This document shows positions 23,972 through 31,546 of a stretch of 64,000 nt of DNA, one piece after another. Under the pieces are notes generated by a model. It had not been told where the DNA came from and ran no database searches. It worked only from the letters and a program-made list of their open reading frames with translations. The first letter of the stretch is position 1. Each line of letters begins with the position of its first letter. Source of the DNA: Fructobacillus durionis (GTDB lineage Bacteria > Bacillota > Bacilli > Lactobacillales > Lactobacillaceae); assembly GCF_900112405.1 (NCBI RefSeq), contig NZ_FOLI01000001.1:1-64000 (forward strand). The letters are read 5' to 3'. A program made the position numbers and the translations under genes.

Positions 23972-24448
23972 CTATTGAATAAATTGTCCTAAATCGATTT
24001 GATCGGCGGTTTCCTTTTCGAAGGGTACCTGAACAAGGGGAACCTGCTTTTGCTTGAGCAACTCTTCTGCAAAGGGGTCGTTGCGGTAGTCCCGCATAAA
24101 TTTGATGTTTTTAATACCAGCTTGTAGGAGTAACTTAGTACAGAAAACACAGGGGGCGTCCGTTACGTAGAGTGTTGAATCTTCGACGGGAATTCCCATT
24201 GAGGCCGCCTGCATGAGGGCGTTTTGCTCAGCGTGAACGGCACGGATACAGTGGCCGTCGACGATGTAGTCGCCCACTTCGGTACAGTGCGGTGTACCCG
24301 AAACGGCACCGTTATACCCGGAGGCAATAATGCGGTGATCCTTTACAAGGATGGCCCCGACGTGTCGCCGTGTACAAGTCGAACGAGTGGATAGGATTGC
24401 AGATTGCGCGATGAAATACTGGTCCCATGAAATACGTTGATCGGCCAT
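23972..24448 (-). CDS. comEB: deoxycytidylate deaminase (ComEB-type)
   Basis: A zinc-dependent dCMP deaminase producing dUMP. The zinc and catalytic motifs are HAEQNAL and APCVFCTKLLLQAGI, with an additional HCTEVGDYIVDGHCIRAVHAE segment typical of dCMP deaminases. The start is the ATG at 24448 behind AAAGGAG, giving 158 aa; an in-frame extension of eight codons lacks a ribosome-binding site. The gene is called comEB in Bacillus by position only and is not needed for transformation there. It is divergent from folD. Confidence 0.92.
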   Translation of the reverse strand: MADQRISWDQYFIAQSAILSTRSTCTRRHVGAILVKDHRIIASGYNGAVSGTPHCTEVGDYIVDGHCIRAVHAEQNALMQAASMGIPVEDSTLYVTDAPCVFCTKLLLQAGIKNIKFMRDYRNDPFAEELLKQKQVPLVQVPFEKETADQIDLGQFIQ

Positions 24449-24537
24449 TTTATCTCCTTTAGTTGCGAACATTTGTTAAAATAACAGTAATATTATTTTA
24501 CAACAGTTCCGCCGAATGGGCGAGTAAAGAGGCAATG

Positions 24538-25383
24538 ATGGCTCAAATTTTAGATGGAAAAGCAGTAGCGAAGGAATTACGTGAAAAGCTAGCGATTGAA
24601 ATCGGTGAATCCGGTTTACACCCAACCCTAGCGGTTGTTTATGACCCCAATGACGGCGGGTCAAAACTCTACGTCGGCATGAAGCAAAGGGCTGCTGCAA
24701 AGGTTGGTATTAAAACGCAGGATATTGCGGTACCTGCTGGTTCAACAACAGAGGCAGTACAGCAAATTGTTCGTGAACTAAATCTTGATCCAGACGTGAC
24801 TGGTATTTTAATTCAAGCACCATTGCCAGCCGGGGTGGATGATGCAAGCATCTTTGCGACGGTCGCCCCTGAAAAAGACGTGGATGGTCTGGGCGTTACC
24901 AACCAGGGTCGTCTTTTCGCAAATGAGGAAGGGCAATACCCAGTGGCAGCAACGCCAAAGGGTGTTATGACCTTACTTGACCACTACGGTATTAATCCAG
25001 CCGGAAAGCAGGCGGTTGTTATTGGCCGTTCACAATTGTTTGGCCGTCCCATGGCTGCCTTGCTATTGAATGCGGATGCGACGGTGACAATCGCTCATCG
25101 GTATACGGACGAGGCGACTTTGACAACTGCTTTACAGCAGGCGGACATTGTGGCTGTTGGCGTGGGAATTCCTGGATTCGTTACCGTGGACCCAATTAAA
25201 GAAGGTGCCGTGGTGGTTGATGTGGGGATGAACGTGGTTAATGGCAAGGCCGTTGGCGATGTTGACCCACTAGTGGCAGAGAAGGCTGGCTGGTTAACAC
25301 CAGTTCCCGGTGGTGTTGGTCCAATGACCATTGCTACTCTGTTAGAATCAACCTTTGAGGCGGCTAAAGAGCAAGCTAAGTAA
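24538..25383 (+). CDS. folD: bifunctional methylene-THF dehydrogenase/methenyl-THF cyclohydrolase
   Basis: Interconverts methylene-, methenyl- and formyl-tetrahydrofolate with NADP. The active-site region YVGMKQRAAAKVGI includes the catalytic Tyr/Lys, and the signature PVAATPKGVMTLL and the Rossmann-type VVIGRSQLFGRPMA follow. The 281-aa product starts at the second of two adjacent ATGs (24535, 24538), since AAAGAGG ends five bases before 24538. A run of codons further upstream is not supported. It feeds purines and thymidylate. Confidence 0.95.
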   Translation: MAQILDGKAVAKELREKLAIEIGESGLHPTLAVVYDPNDGGSKLYVGMKQRAAAKVGIKTQDIAVPAGSTTEAVQQIVRELNLDPDVTGILIQAPLPAGVDDASIFATVAPEKDVDGLGVTNQGRLFANEEGQYPVAATPKGVMTLLDHYGINPAGKQAVVIGRSQLFGRPMAALLLNADATVTIAHRYTDEATLTTALQQADIVAVGVGIPGFVTVDPIKEGAVVVDVGMNVVNGKAVGDVDPLVAEKAGWLTPVPGGVGPMTIATLLESTFEAAKEQAK

Positions 25384-25400
25384 TTAAATATTTTTATTTT

Positions 25401-25432
25401 AAAAGTCCAATTTGAGCGATTGGGCTTTTTTC
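25401..25432 (+). terminator. terminator after folD
   Basis: AAGTCCAAT/ATTGGGCTT with T6, about 20 bases after the folD stop. Confidence 0.85.
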
Positions 25433-25482
25433 TATGCTTTTTTAAATCTTCCCTCGTGTAATGGTGGTGAAAGGGGAAAGAA

Positions 25483-26433
25483 ATGAATAAAGAAAGAAAA
25501 TGGCCCCAGGAAAGGGGTGAGTCAGTAAAAGATTACTTGGAAAAGTTGCTAACACTGGCTTTTGAACATGGGTTTTCGGACCTATATTTTTTACCAAAGG
25601 AGAATGGATACGCAATAACTGGTCAGCGTTTAGCGCGCCTCGAATCGGTGGGAACGGTTTCCAATGACTTTGCCCGTTCAATGCTGTCTTTAATGAAGTA
25701 CTGGTCGAATTTGAACCTGGCCGAGGAGAGGCGCCCGCAGTTAGGGCGGTTTGATTTCGCTGGGGGTTTTGTCCGGGTATCGTCGGTGGGTGATTTTTTA
25801 GATAGGGAAAGTGTTGTGCTGCGTCTAATTGCTGGCAGTCATCAGGATTTCCAATTTTCTTCTGAATCGACTTGGAAAGAACTGTTATCAAACCAGCCCG
25901 AAAGTGGTCTCTATTTGCTGGCGGGTCCAACGGGTTCGGGGAAGACGACGATGATGTATGAATTACTGAAGCATTGGTCGGAAGGGCAGGTGGTGCTAAC
26001 GGTTGAGGACCCGGTGGAAATGGCTCAGAAAGAGTTCCTGCAATTGCAAGTGAATGAGCAGGCAGGGATTACTTATCAGGAATTGATTAAAGTAGCCTTG
26101 CGACACCGGCCGGACATTCTGGTGATTGGTGAGGTGCGTGATGGTCAAACTGCTGAGGCTGCTTTGCAGGCTGCGCTGTCGGGGCACTTGGTCATCGCAA
26201 CTATCCATGCCAACTCAGCAGAGTTAGTTTTAGAACGTTTAGTCGATTTAGGTTTAAAGGAAAGTCTAGTTCGTGAAGCCTTAGTGCAATCTTTGTATAT
26301 GCGTTTAGAGCCTGGCTCTTCTGGTGAATTACAGTCCAGTTTTACCCGGGTTGACTGGCGTGAAAAGAGGCGGCTGTACCGACGGTTACAACATCCGTTG
26401 AATAAAGGAGGTGACAGTCATGATGGGATTTAG
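25483..26433 (+). CDS. comGA: competence type IV pilus assembly ATPase ComGA
   Basis: A secretion ATPase that powers the transformation pilus. The Walker A motif GPTGSGKTT lies at about 148-156, the Asp box VEDPVE and the His box LRHRPDILVIGEVRD follow, and the C-terminal region is short as in ComGA (316 aa). The tetracysteine zinc motif of PilB-type ATPases is absent, as usual in ComGA. AGGGGAAAG precedes the ATG. It is the first of seven overlapping genes. No ComX-type box was recognised upstream. Confidence 0.93.
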   Translation: MNKERKWPQERGESVKDYLEKLLTLAFEHGFSDLYFLPKENGYAITGQRLARLESVGTVSNDFARSMLSLMKYWSNLNLAEERRPQLGRFDFAGGFVRVSSVGDFLDRESVVLRLIAGSHQDFQFSSESTWKELLSNQPESGLYLLAGPTGSGKTTMMYELLKHWSEGQVVLTVEDPVEMAQKEFLQLQVNEQAGITYQELIKVALRHRPDILVIGEVRDGQTAEAALQAALSGHLVIATIHANSAELVLERLVDLGLKESLVREALVQSLYMRLEPGSSGELQSSFTRVDWREKRRLYRRLQHPLNKGGDSHDGI

Positions 26434-27457
26434 AAAAAAGAAAACGTTTCGATTGAATGCATCAGATCAGGCAGCCTTTTTGTCGGAATTAGCAGAATTG
26501 AGTCAGGCTGGTTATTCTCTTGGATTATCTTTGGATGTTTTAAAAACGGGACATCCGCATTGGAGCCCTGGTCTATTAGCCGTTCAAGAAAAATTGGCGG
26601 TAGGCATGGACTTGAGTGCTGCTTTGAAAGAACTACTGAGTCCAACTTTGGCGACCTATCTGGATTTGGCTCGGCAACACGGACGCTTTGATGAAACCTT
26701 GCATCTTTTAGCCGAAAAAGTCCGACAATTATTGAGCTATCAGCGTCAACTAAAACAAGCACTGGCTTATCCAGTTCTACTAATTTTTATATTAATCGGT
26801 CTTGTCTTCACCTTGGAACAGACCCTTTACCCGGTTTTTGCTGAGTTAGCAGGAAACGTGGGGAGTTCTGGTGGGAATAACTGGCCACTTGCTTTCTTAC
26901 ATGGGTTACTGGGAATGGTGATTATGCTGGCCGTAGCACTCTTTATCTTTTATGCTTATCTGTTGAGGTGTACACCTTTAAAGCGCCTCCTTATCTTAAC
27001 CAAGGTACCCATTTTATCCGGAATGACCAAAGACTTAGTTAGCGCACTGTTAGCTGAAAATCTTGCCGTCTTTTTGGGCGCCGGGTTAAGCCTCCCATCA
27101 ATTATTGAACATTTTTTTAATGGGGGTGATGAAGATCATTCACTTAGCGCTGAGTTAGCAAAATATGCCAGAAGGGCGCTTCTCCTTGGAATAAGCGTGG
27201 ATGAATGGTTAGAAAAACAAAGTTATGTACGTCCGGGCTTATCTGCCTATCTGACGCGTGGCTTTGATTCCAGAACTTTAGCGGCCTATCTGTCTTATTA
27301 CGCTAAGCGAGAGTACGAACGTTTTGATCAACAAGTGAAGTCTTTTTTCGCGATGTTACAGCCCGTTCTATTTTCAATTATTGGCGGAACAATTGTTTTA
27401 CTTTACTTAGCGATGTTATTACCGCTGTACCAAAACCTAGGAGGTTATCAACTATGA
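26420..27457 (+). CDS. comGB: competence pilus membrane platform protein ComGB
   Basis: A polytopic inner-membrane platform of the GspF/PilC family (345 aa). Two GspF-type repeats are visible, each rich in charged helices and followed by membrane segments (about 112-132, 160-180, 315-338). Motifs such as LSQAGYSLGLSLDVL and GAGLSLPSIIEHF fit the family. The start is the ATG at 26420, eight bases after AGGAGG; an in-frame GTG at 26411 overlaps that site. It overlaps comGA by 14 bp. Confidence 0.9.
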   Translation: MMGFRKKKTFRLNASDQAAFLSELAELSQAGYSLGLSLDVLKTGHPHWSPGLLAVQEKLAVGMDLSAALKELLSPTLATYLDLARQHGRFDETLHLLAEKVRQLLSYQRQLKQALAYPVLLIFILIGLVFTLEQTLYPVFAELAGNVGSSGGNNWPLAFLHGLLGMVIMLAVALFIFYAYLLRCTPLKRLLILTKVPILSGMTKDLVSALLAENLAVFLGAGLSLPSIIEHFFNGGDEDHSLSAELAKYARRALLLGISVDEWLEKQSYVRPGLSAYLTRGFDSRTLAAYLSYYAKREYERFDQQVKSFFAMLQPVLFSIIGGTIVLLYLAMLLPLYQNLGGYQL

Positions 27458-27798
27458 GAAGAGAAGTGATGAGAAATTCAACAAAAAGTTTATTAGCTAA
27501 AGGGGAAAGGTCTGCTTTCACCTTAATAGAAGCGACCGTGGTTTTATTTATTATTGCCTTACTACTTTTACTAATATTGCCCAACTTGAATCGACAGCGT
27601 GAGCGAGCCGAAGCAACCCATCGGCAGGCCATGGTTGGAAGAGTGCAGACCCAGGTTGATTTGTACTTAAACGATCACCCGGACCAAAAGTCCGTTAGCT
27701 TTTCCGATTTAAGAAAGGGGGACTACCTAACCAAGGAACAGATGGAAAAGGCGCAGAAATTGAAGATTGTCATTAAGGGACACGATGTTAAAGGTTAG
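27454..27798 (+). CDS. comGC: major competence pseudopilin ComGC
   Basis: The major pilin of the transformation pilus. The prepilin motif reads RSAFTLIEATVVLFIIALLL, with cleavage expected before Phe and the conserved Glu at +5. Residue -1 is Ala rather than Gly. A hydrophobic helix follows, then a small domain with LNRQRERAEATHRQAMVGRVQTQ and YLNDHP, typical of ComGC. The 114-aa reading has a long leader; starting at the second Met (MRNSTKS) gives 109 aa. Overlaps comGB by 4 bp. Confidence 0.92.
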   Translation: MRREVMRNSTKSLLAKGERSAFTLIEATVVLFIIALLLLLILPNLNRQRERAEATHRQAMVGRVQTQVDLYLNDHPDQKSVSFSDLRKGDYLTKEQMEKAQKLKIVIKGHDVKG

Positions 27799-28189
27799 GC
27801 GGCGAACTGCCTTTACACTGGTGGAAAGTATGCTTGTTTTGTTTATGTTGTCCTTAATTTTAACCCTAACAATTACTTTTCGTCCCCGGAAGAACGAGGT
27901 AACGGTTCAACAGTTCAAAGAGGTGTTTACTAGTACTTATACCGCAGCTAAAACAAGGGCGCAACTGAAGCAAAAAGAACAAATCATTTACTTTGAACAA
28001 GACGGAATGCAAGATCAGGGAAAGTTACTTCCATATCCGACTTCCTACGTTCTTGTTGAAGCTAAAAAAATAAGAATTAGTTCTTCTGGATTTGTCTCGC
28101 CACAGTCAATCAATTGGAAAAGGGGTGGGGAAATATTGAAGTTAATCATACAGTTTGGAGGTGGATCCTATCGCTTTATTAAAGAATGA
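27785..28189 (+). CDS. comGD: minor competence pseudopilin ComGD
   Basis: 134 aa from the ATG at 27785, with AAGGGA upstream and 14 bp of overlap with comGC. The short basic leader MLKVRRRTA precedes the pilin motif FTLVESMLVLFMLSLILTLT, with Glu at +5 and again Ala at -1. The rest is a small beta-rich domain. It belongs to the minor pilins that prime pilus assembly. Confidence 0.85.
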   Translation: MLKVRRRTAFTLVESMLVLFMLSLILTLTITFRPRKNEVTVQQFKEVFTSTYTAAKTRAQLKQKEQIIYFEQDGMQDQGKLLPYPTSYVLVEAKKIRISSSGFVSPQSINWKRGGEILKLIIQFGGGSYRFIKE

Positions 28190-28403
28190 ACGTCCGTCCT
28201 TTGTAATTGTTGAAGGATTAGTCGCTCTATCGCTAGTTGTGATGGCCATTATGGTTGAAGTGGGTGTCTTGCACCATTATCAAGTAAAAATAACGGAGGC
28301 TAGGATGACTTTGAAAAAACAGCTTGTCGAAAAGGAACGAGCTTTGGAGGATTGGCAGCGAGTAGTTGATGAAAGGGAAACCAAAGAACATGTTGAAAAT
28401 TAG
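28170..28403 (+). CDS. comGE: minor competence pseudopilin ComGE (start uncertain)
   Basis: The pilin-like N-terminus is KNERPSFVIVEGLVALSLVVMAIM, with Glu at +5, and a coiled-coil-like tail (about 45-78) follows. The position between comGD and comGF identifies it. GGAGG at 28157-28161 lies at the right distance from an ATC codon at 28170, which would give about 77 aa. The nearest canonical starts, TTG at 28155 and GTG at 28161, lie in or before that GGAGG. I list the ATC-based start as most likely, but TTG at 28155 (82 aa) is the conventional alternative. Confidence 0.65.
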   Translation: MALLKNERPSFVIVEGLVALSLVVMAIMVEVGVLHHYQVKITEARMTLKKQLVEKERALEDWQRVVDERETKEHVEN

Positions 28404-28836
28404 GGGACAGCCCGCGTTTACACTTTTAGAGAGTCTCGTTGCTTTAGCGGTAATGGGGATGGTTTTTACGGGGTTGTCTTATTTGATTCGCGGTAGAACA
28501 ATCAATCAACCGCCTATTAGCGAGGAGCGACTGGCGGCTGTCTGCCAGCAACTGCAAAAACAAGGTTATGTGTTAGAAAAGTCTACCTCTCATCAACTAA
28601 CTCTTTCAAAAGATGACCGTGAAGGTCAAAAGATCTTGTCGGTCGTCAACGGACAACTGGTTTTACAAGGTGACAAACGTGGGAAAATGGTCTTGCTTAA
28701 TCGAGTGAAGCAAATTGATTTCCAAAATTTTGGTTCCTATCAAAGGGTTACGGTAAGAGATGCTAAGGATAAAAAAGCAGTAGCTGTCCTTTTTTTAGAT
28801 AGGAGAAAGGAGGCGGAGCATGTTGAAAAACCGTGA
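28390..28836 (+). CDS. comGF: minor competence pseudopilin ComGF
   Basis: 148 aa from the ATG at 28390, overlapping comGE by 14 bp. The leader MLKIRGQPA and the motif FTLLESLVALAVMGMVFTGL form a clear prepilin signal. The C-terminal part (QRVTVRDAKDKKAVAVLF) matches the ComGF family by position and character. An in-frame start at 28366 is upstream of the best-placed ribosome-binding site. Confidence 0.85.
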   Translation: MLKIRGQPAFTLLESLVALAVMGMVFTGLSYLIRGRTINQPPISEERLAAVCQQLQKQGYVLEKSTSHQLTLSKDDREGQKILSVVNGQLVLQGDKRGKMVLLNRVKQIDFQNFGSYQRVTVRDAKDKKAVAVLFLDRRKEAEHVEKP

Positions 28837-29128
28837 ACGTTCGGCCTATGTTTTACTGCCGACAATCTTGATTTTATCTGCTCTTTCCATGGGCTACATC
28901 CTCCAAAGTCGCGCCCTCACCCAACGCCTTCAGGCCACCAAAGCAATCATCCGCCAGGAAGAAGTGGACACTCTTCAAATCCGAGCCGCGACGGCATACC
29001 ACCAAAACGGTCAGAAAGAGGGAGCCAACAAAAAAGCATCAGCCTCCTATGAAGTGCAACCTGAAAAAGACCGCATTCAAATTACGGTAAAAGGGGATGT
29101 ATTCGAGCGCCCACTTCTCCATCCATGA
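28820..29128 (+). CDS. comGG: competence pilus protein ComGG
   Basis: 102 aa. The start ATG at 28820 follows GGAGGCGG and lies inside comGF. The N-terminus NRERSAYVLLPTILILSALSMG is pilin-like but has Pro rather than Glu at +5; loss of Glu5 is also seen in minor pilins such as ComGG and GspK. The remainder is a short charged domain. It closes the comG operon. Confidence 0.78.
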   Translation: MLKNRERSAYVLLPTILILSALSMGYILQSRALTQRLQATKAIIRQEEVDTLQIRAATAYHQNGQKEGANKKASASYEVQPEKDRIQITVKGDVFERPLLHP

Positions 29129-29165
29129 GCTTGCCGGAGCCTTTAAAAAAGGCTAAAATAAAGGC

Positions 29166-30194
29166 ATGACAAAAGTAAATATTCCAGAACAATTTCAAAC
29201 GATTGATTCCGTCGTACAACGGGTCAAAAAGAGTGAACAGGTAAGTTCACGACAAGCCTTAGTACAAACTTTGGCAACTTTACATGAACAGGAATTATCA
29301 GCCGAAGATAAAGAGGTTTTTTCTGCGGATAGCCAGCTTGCTTTAAAAGAGCTGTTTTCCATTAATTGGGCATCTTTTTCTTTCCAAGAACGTCGTCATA
29401 TTTTGCAGTTGTTGATTTTGAAGGCAGATAAAGAAGATAAGGTCCCTGCTAACGAACAATTGACGCCAGATGGTATTGGTTACCTATTAGGTGACCTGGT
29501 TGCTAAAACGGCAAATTTGGATAACCCCGATTCAGAAGCGGCAACAGTGACAGACATGGCTGTTGGTTCTGCTAATCTTCTCTGGACAGTCCAAGAAGTA
29601 TTACAAGCTAAGAAGGCTACGGTTAAGACAGTTGGAATTGATACCGTTGATTCCCAGTTGGCCTTGGCCTCTGTTACTGCGGATTTGCTAAATGACAATC
29701 AAGTTGACTTCTTTTTGGGGGATGTCGTTGATTTGCCTGAAGATGAATTACTGCCAGCAGACGTTGTCATTGCGGATTTGCCAATTGGCTATTATCCAAA
29801 GGAAGCGCCGGCTGGTTTCGTTACAGCCTTTAAAGAAGATAAGTCTTACGCGCACTTCTTAATGATTGAAAAGGCTTTGGATCTAATTAAAAAGGATGGT
29901 TGGGCTTACCTAGTTGTTCCAGCCGATATTTTGTCCGGTGCGCATCATGAAAGTATCTTGAAGCTCTTTGCTCAAAAGGCTCAGTTGAAGGCCTTCTTGA
30001 CTTTGCCACAGGCATACTTCCAGAAGAAGGAACAGCAAAAGGCAATCTTGGTTATTCGTCATTCTGACGCTAAGCCAAAGAGTGAAGTAATGCTCGGTCA
30101 ATACCCATCCGTTAAGGAGAGTCAGGCGCTAGAAGAATTTTTGCAAGATTTAGGCGACTGGGGTAAACTGAATAAGGAAAAAGAGCTAGATTAG
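29166..30194 (+). CDS. class I SAM-dependent methyltransferase (YtxK-like)
   Basis: A 342-aa protein of the N6-adenine methyltransferase-like family regularly found between comG and ackA in Bacilli (YtxK in Bacillus). The N-terminal helical part (1-110) is followed by SAM motif I DMAVGSANLLWTVQE and motif IV VVIADLPIGYYP, where DLPIGYYP replaces the usual NPPY. A target-recognition-like C-terminus contains QKAILVIRH. The substrate is unknown. Because of its position it has been associated with competence, but this sequence does not test that. Confidence 0.82.
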   Translation: MTKVNIPEQFQTIDSVVQRVKKSEQVSSRQALVQTLATLHEQELSAEDKEVFSADSQLALKELFSINWASFSFQERRHILQLLILKADKEDKVPANEQLTPDGIGYLLGDLVAKTANLDNPDSEAATVTDMAVGSANLLWTVQEVLQAKKATVKTVGIDTVDSQLALASVTADLLNDNQVDFFLGDVVDLPEDELLPADVVIADLPIGYYPKEAPAGFVTAFKEDKSYAHFLMIEKALDLIKKDGWAYLVVPADILSGAHHESILKLFAQKAQLKAFLTLPQAYFQKKEQQKAILVIRHSDAKPKSEVMLGQYPSVKESQALEEFLQDLGDWGKLNKEKELD

Positions 30195-30219
30195 ACTAAG
30201 AATAGGTGGGAAAATTTTC

Positions 30220-31452
30220 ATGGCAAAGATTATGGCTGTTAACGCTGGTTCATCTTCACTAAAGTTCCAATTGTTGGAGATGCCAGCTGAAGAAGTAATT
30301 GCCCAAGGGTTGGTTGAACGAATCGGAATGGATGACGCCATCTTTACGATTAAGTTTGCTGCTAACGCAAAGGCTGAGGCTAACGATCAAGTAGAAGTAA
30401 AAGGCCAAAAGGCTAAGTTCAAGACGGTAACTGCTATCAAGGATCACTCAGTTGCTATCAACATGATGCTTGAAGAGTTGTCAAACTTGGATATCATCTC
30501 AGACTTCAACGAAATCGTTGGTGTTGGACACCGTGTTGTTGCCGGCGGTGAATACTTCGACAAGTCTGTTTTGATTGATGACGATGTTTTGGCAAAGATT
30601 GATGAATTGGCTGACTATGCACCATTGCACAACCCAGCCAACGCAATGGGAATCCGTGTCTTCCAAAAGCTTTTGCCAGATGCAACAGAAGTCGCTGTTT
30701 TCGATACTTCCTTCCACCAAACAATGCCTAAGGTTAACTACCTTTACTCATTGCCATACAAGTACTATGAAAAGTATGGCGCACGTAAGTACGGTGCTCA
30801 CGGAACTTCACACCGTTATGTTGCCGGTAAGGCTGCTGAACTTTTGGGTAAGCCCCTTGATGAATTGAAGCTGATCACACTCCACCTAGGTGCTGGTGCT
30901 TCAATCACAGCGGTTAAGAATGGTAAGTCTTTTGATACATCAATGGGATTCACACCATTGGCTGGTGTCACGATGGCTACTCGTTCTGGGGATGTTGATG
31001 CCTCATTGGTTGCCTTTATTCAAGGTAAGGAAAACTTGTCCAACGATGAAATGTTGAACGTTTTGAACAAGCAGTCTGGTGTGCAAGGTATTTCTGAATT
31101 GTCATCTGACATGCGTGACCTACGCGCTGCACGTAAGGATAACGAAAAGGCCGAATTGGCTATTAACATTTTCGTTGACCGTGTTGTTTCATACATTGGT
31201 CAGTATGTAGCTAAGATGGATGGTGCTGATGCCATTGTCTTCACTGCTGGAATTGGCGAGAATGCTGATTGGATTCGTGAAGAAGTGGCAGAACGACTTG
31301 GTTACTTCGGTATCAAGATTGATGCTAAGAAGAACGAAGGCTGCACAGACGAAGCCGATATTTCAGCTGCCGATGCCAAGATTAAGACATTGGTTATCCC
31401 AACCGATGAAGAATTGATGATTGCCCGTGACGTTCAGTCATTGATGAAGTAA
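30220..31452 (+). CDS. ackA: acetate kinase
   Basis: Converts acetyl phosphate and ADP to acetate and ATP, the step that gives heterofermenters extra ATP when an electron acceptor is available. The start motif MAVNAGSSSLKFQL, VFDTSFHQTMP, the ATP-binding TLHLGAGASITAV and the later FTAGIGENADWIRE are all present. 410 aa is slightly longer than usual because of an insertion near 55-75. AATAGGTGGG precedes the ATG. The nearby nox would regenerate NAD and so favour acetate formation. Confidence 0.97.
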   Translation: MAKIMAVNAGSSSLKFQLLEMPAEEVIAQGLVERIGMDDAIFTIKFAANAKAEANDQVEVKGQKAKFKTVTAIKDHSVAINMMLEELSNLDIISDFNEIVGVGHRVVAGGEYFDKSVLIDDDVLAKIDELADYAPLHNPANAMGIRVFQKLLPDATEVAVFDTSFHQTMPKVNYLYSLPYKYYEKYGARKYGAHGTSHRYVAGKAAELLGKPLDELKLITLHLGAGASITAVKNGKSFDTSMGFTPLAGVTMATRSGDVDASLVAFIQGKENLSNDEMLNVLNKQSGVQGISELSSDMRDLRAARKDNEKAELAINIFVDRVVSYIGQYVAKMDGADAIVFTAGIGENADWIREEVAERLGYFGIKIDAKKNEGCTDEADISAADAKIKTLVIPTDEELMIARDVQSLMK

Positions 31453-31481
31453 TCATTCCTTTTATGAAATCAATTTAAAGT

Positions 31482-31518
31482 TAAAAGACACCGCCCGTAA
31501 GTATTGGTGGTGTCTTTT
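31482..31518 (+). terminator. terminator after ackA
   Basis: AAAAGACACC/GGTGTCTTTT with a 17-base interior and a T-rich end. Confidence 0.85.
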
Positions 31519-31546
31519 ACTGATTATCTAGAGAAAGCTATCCGAT

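Noticed and set aside
25442-25930. 162-codon frame antisense to the start of comGA
   Set aside because: Entirely opposite a well-supported gene, without start signals.
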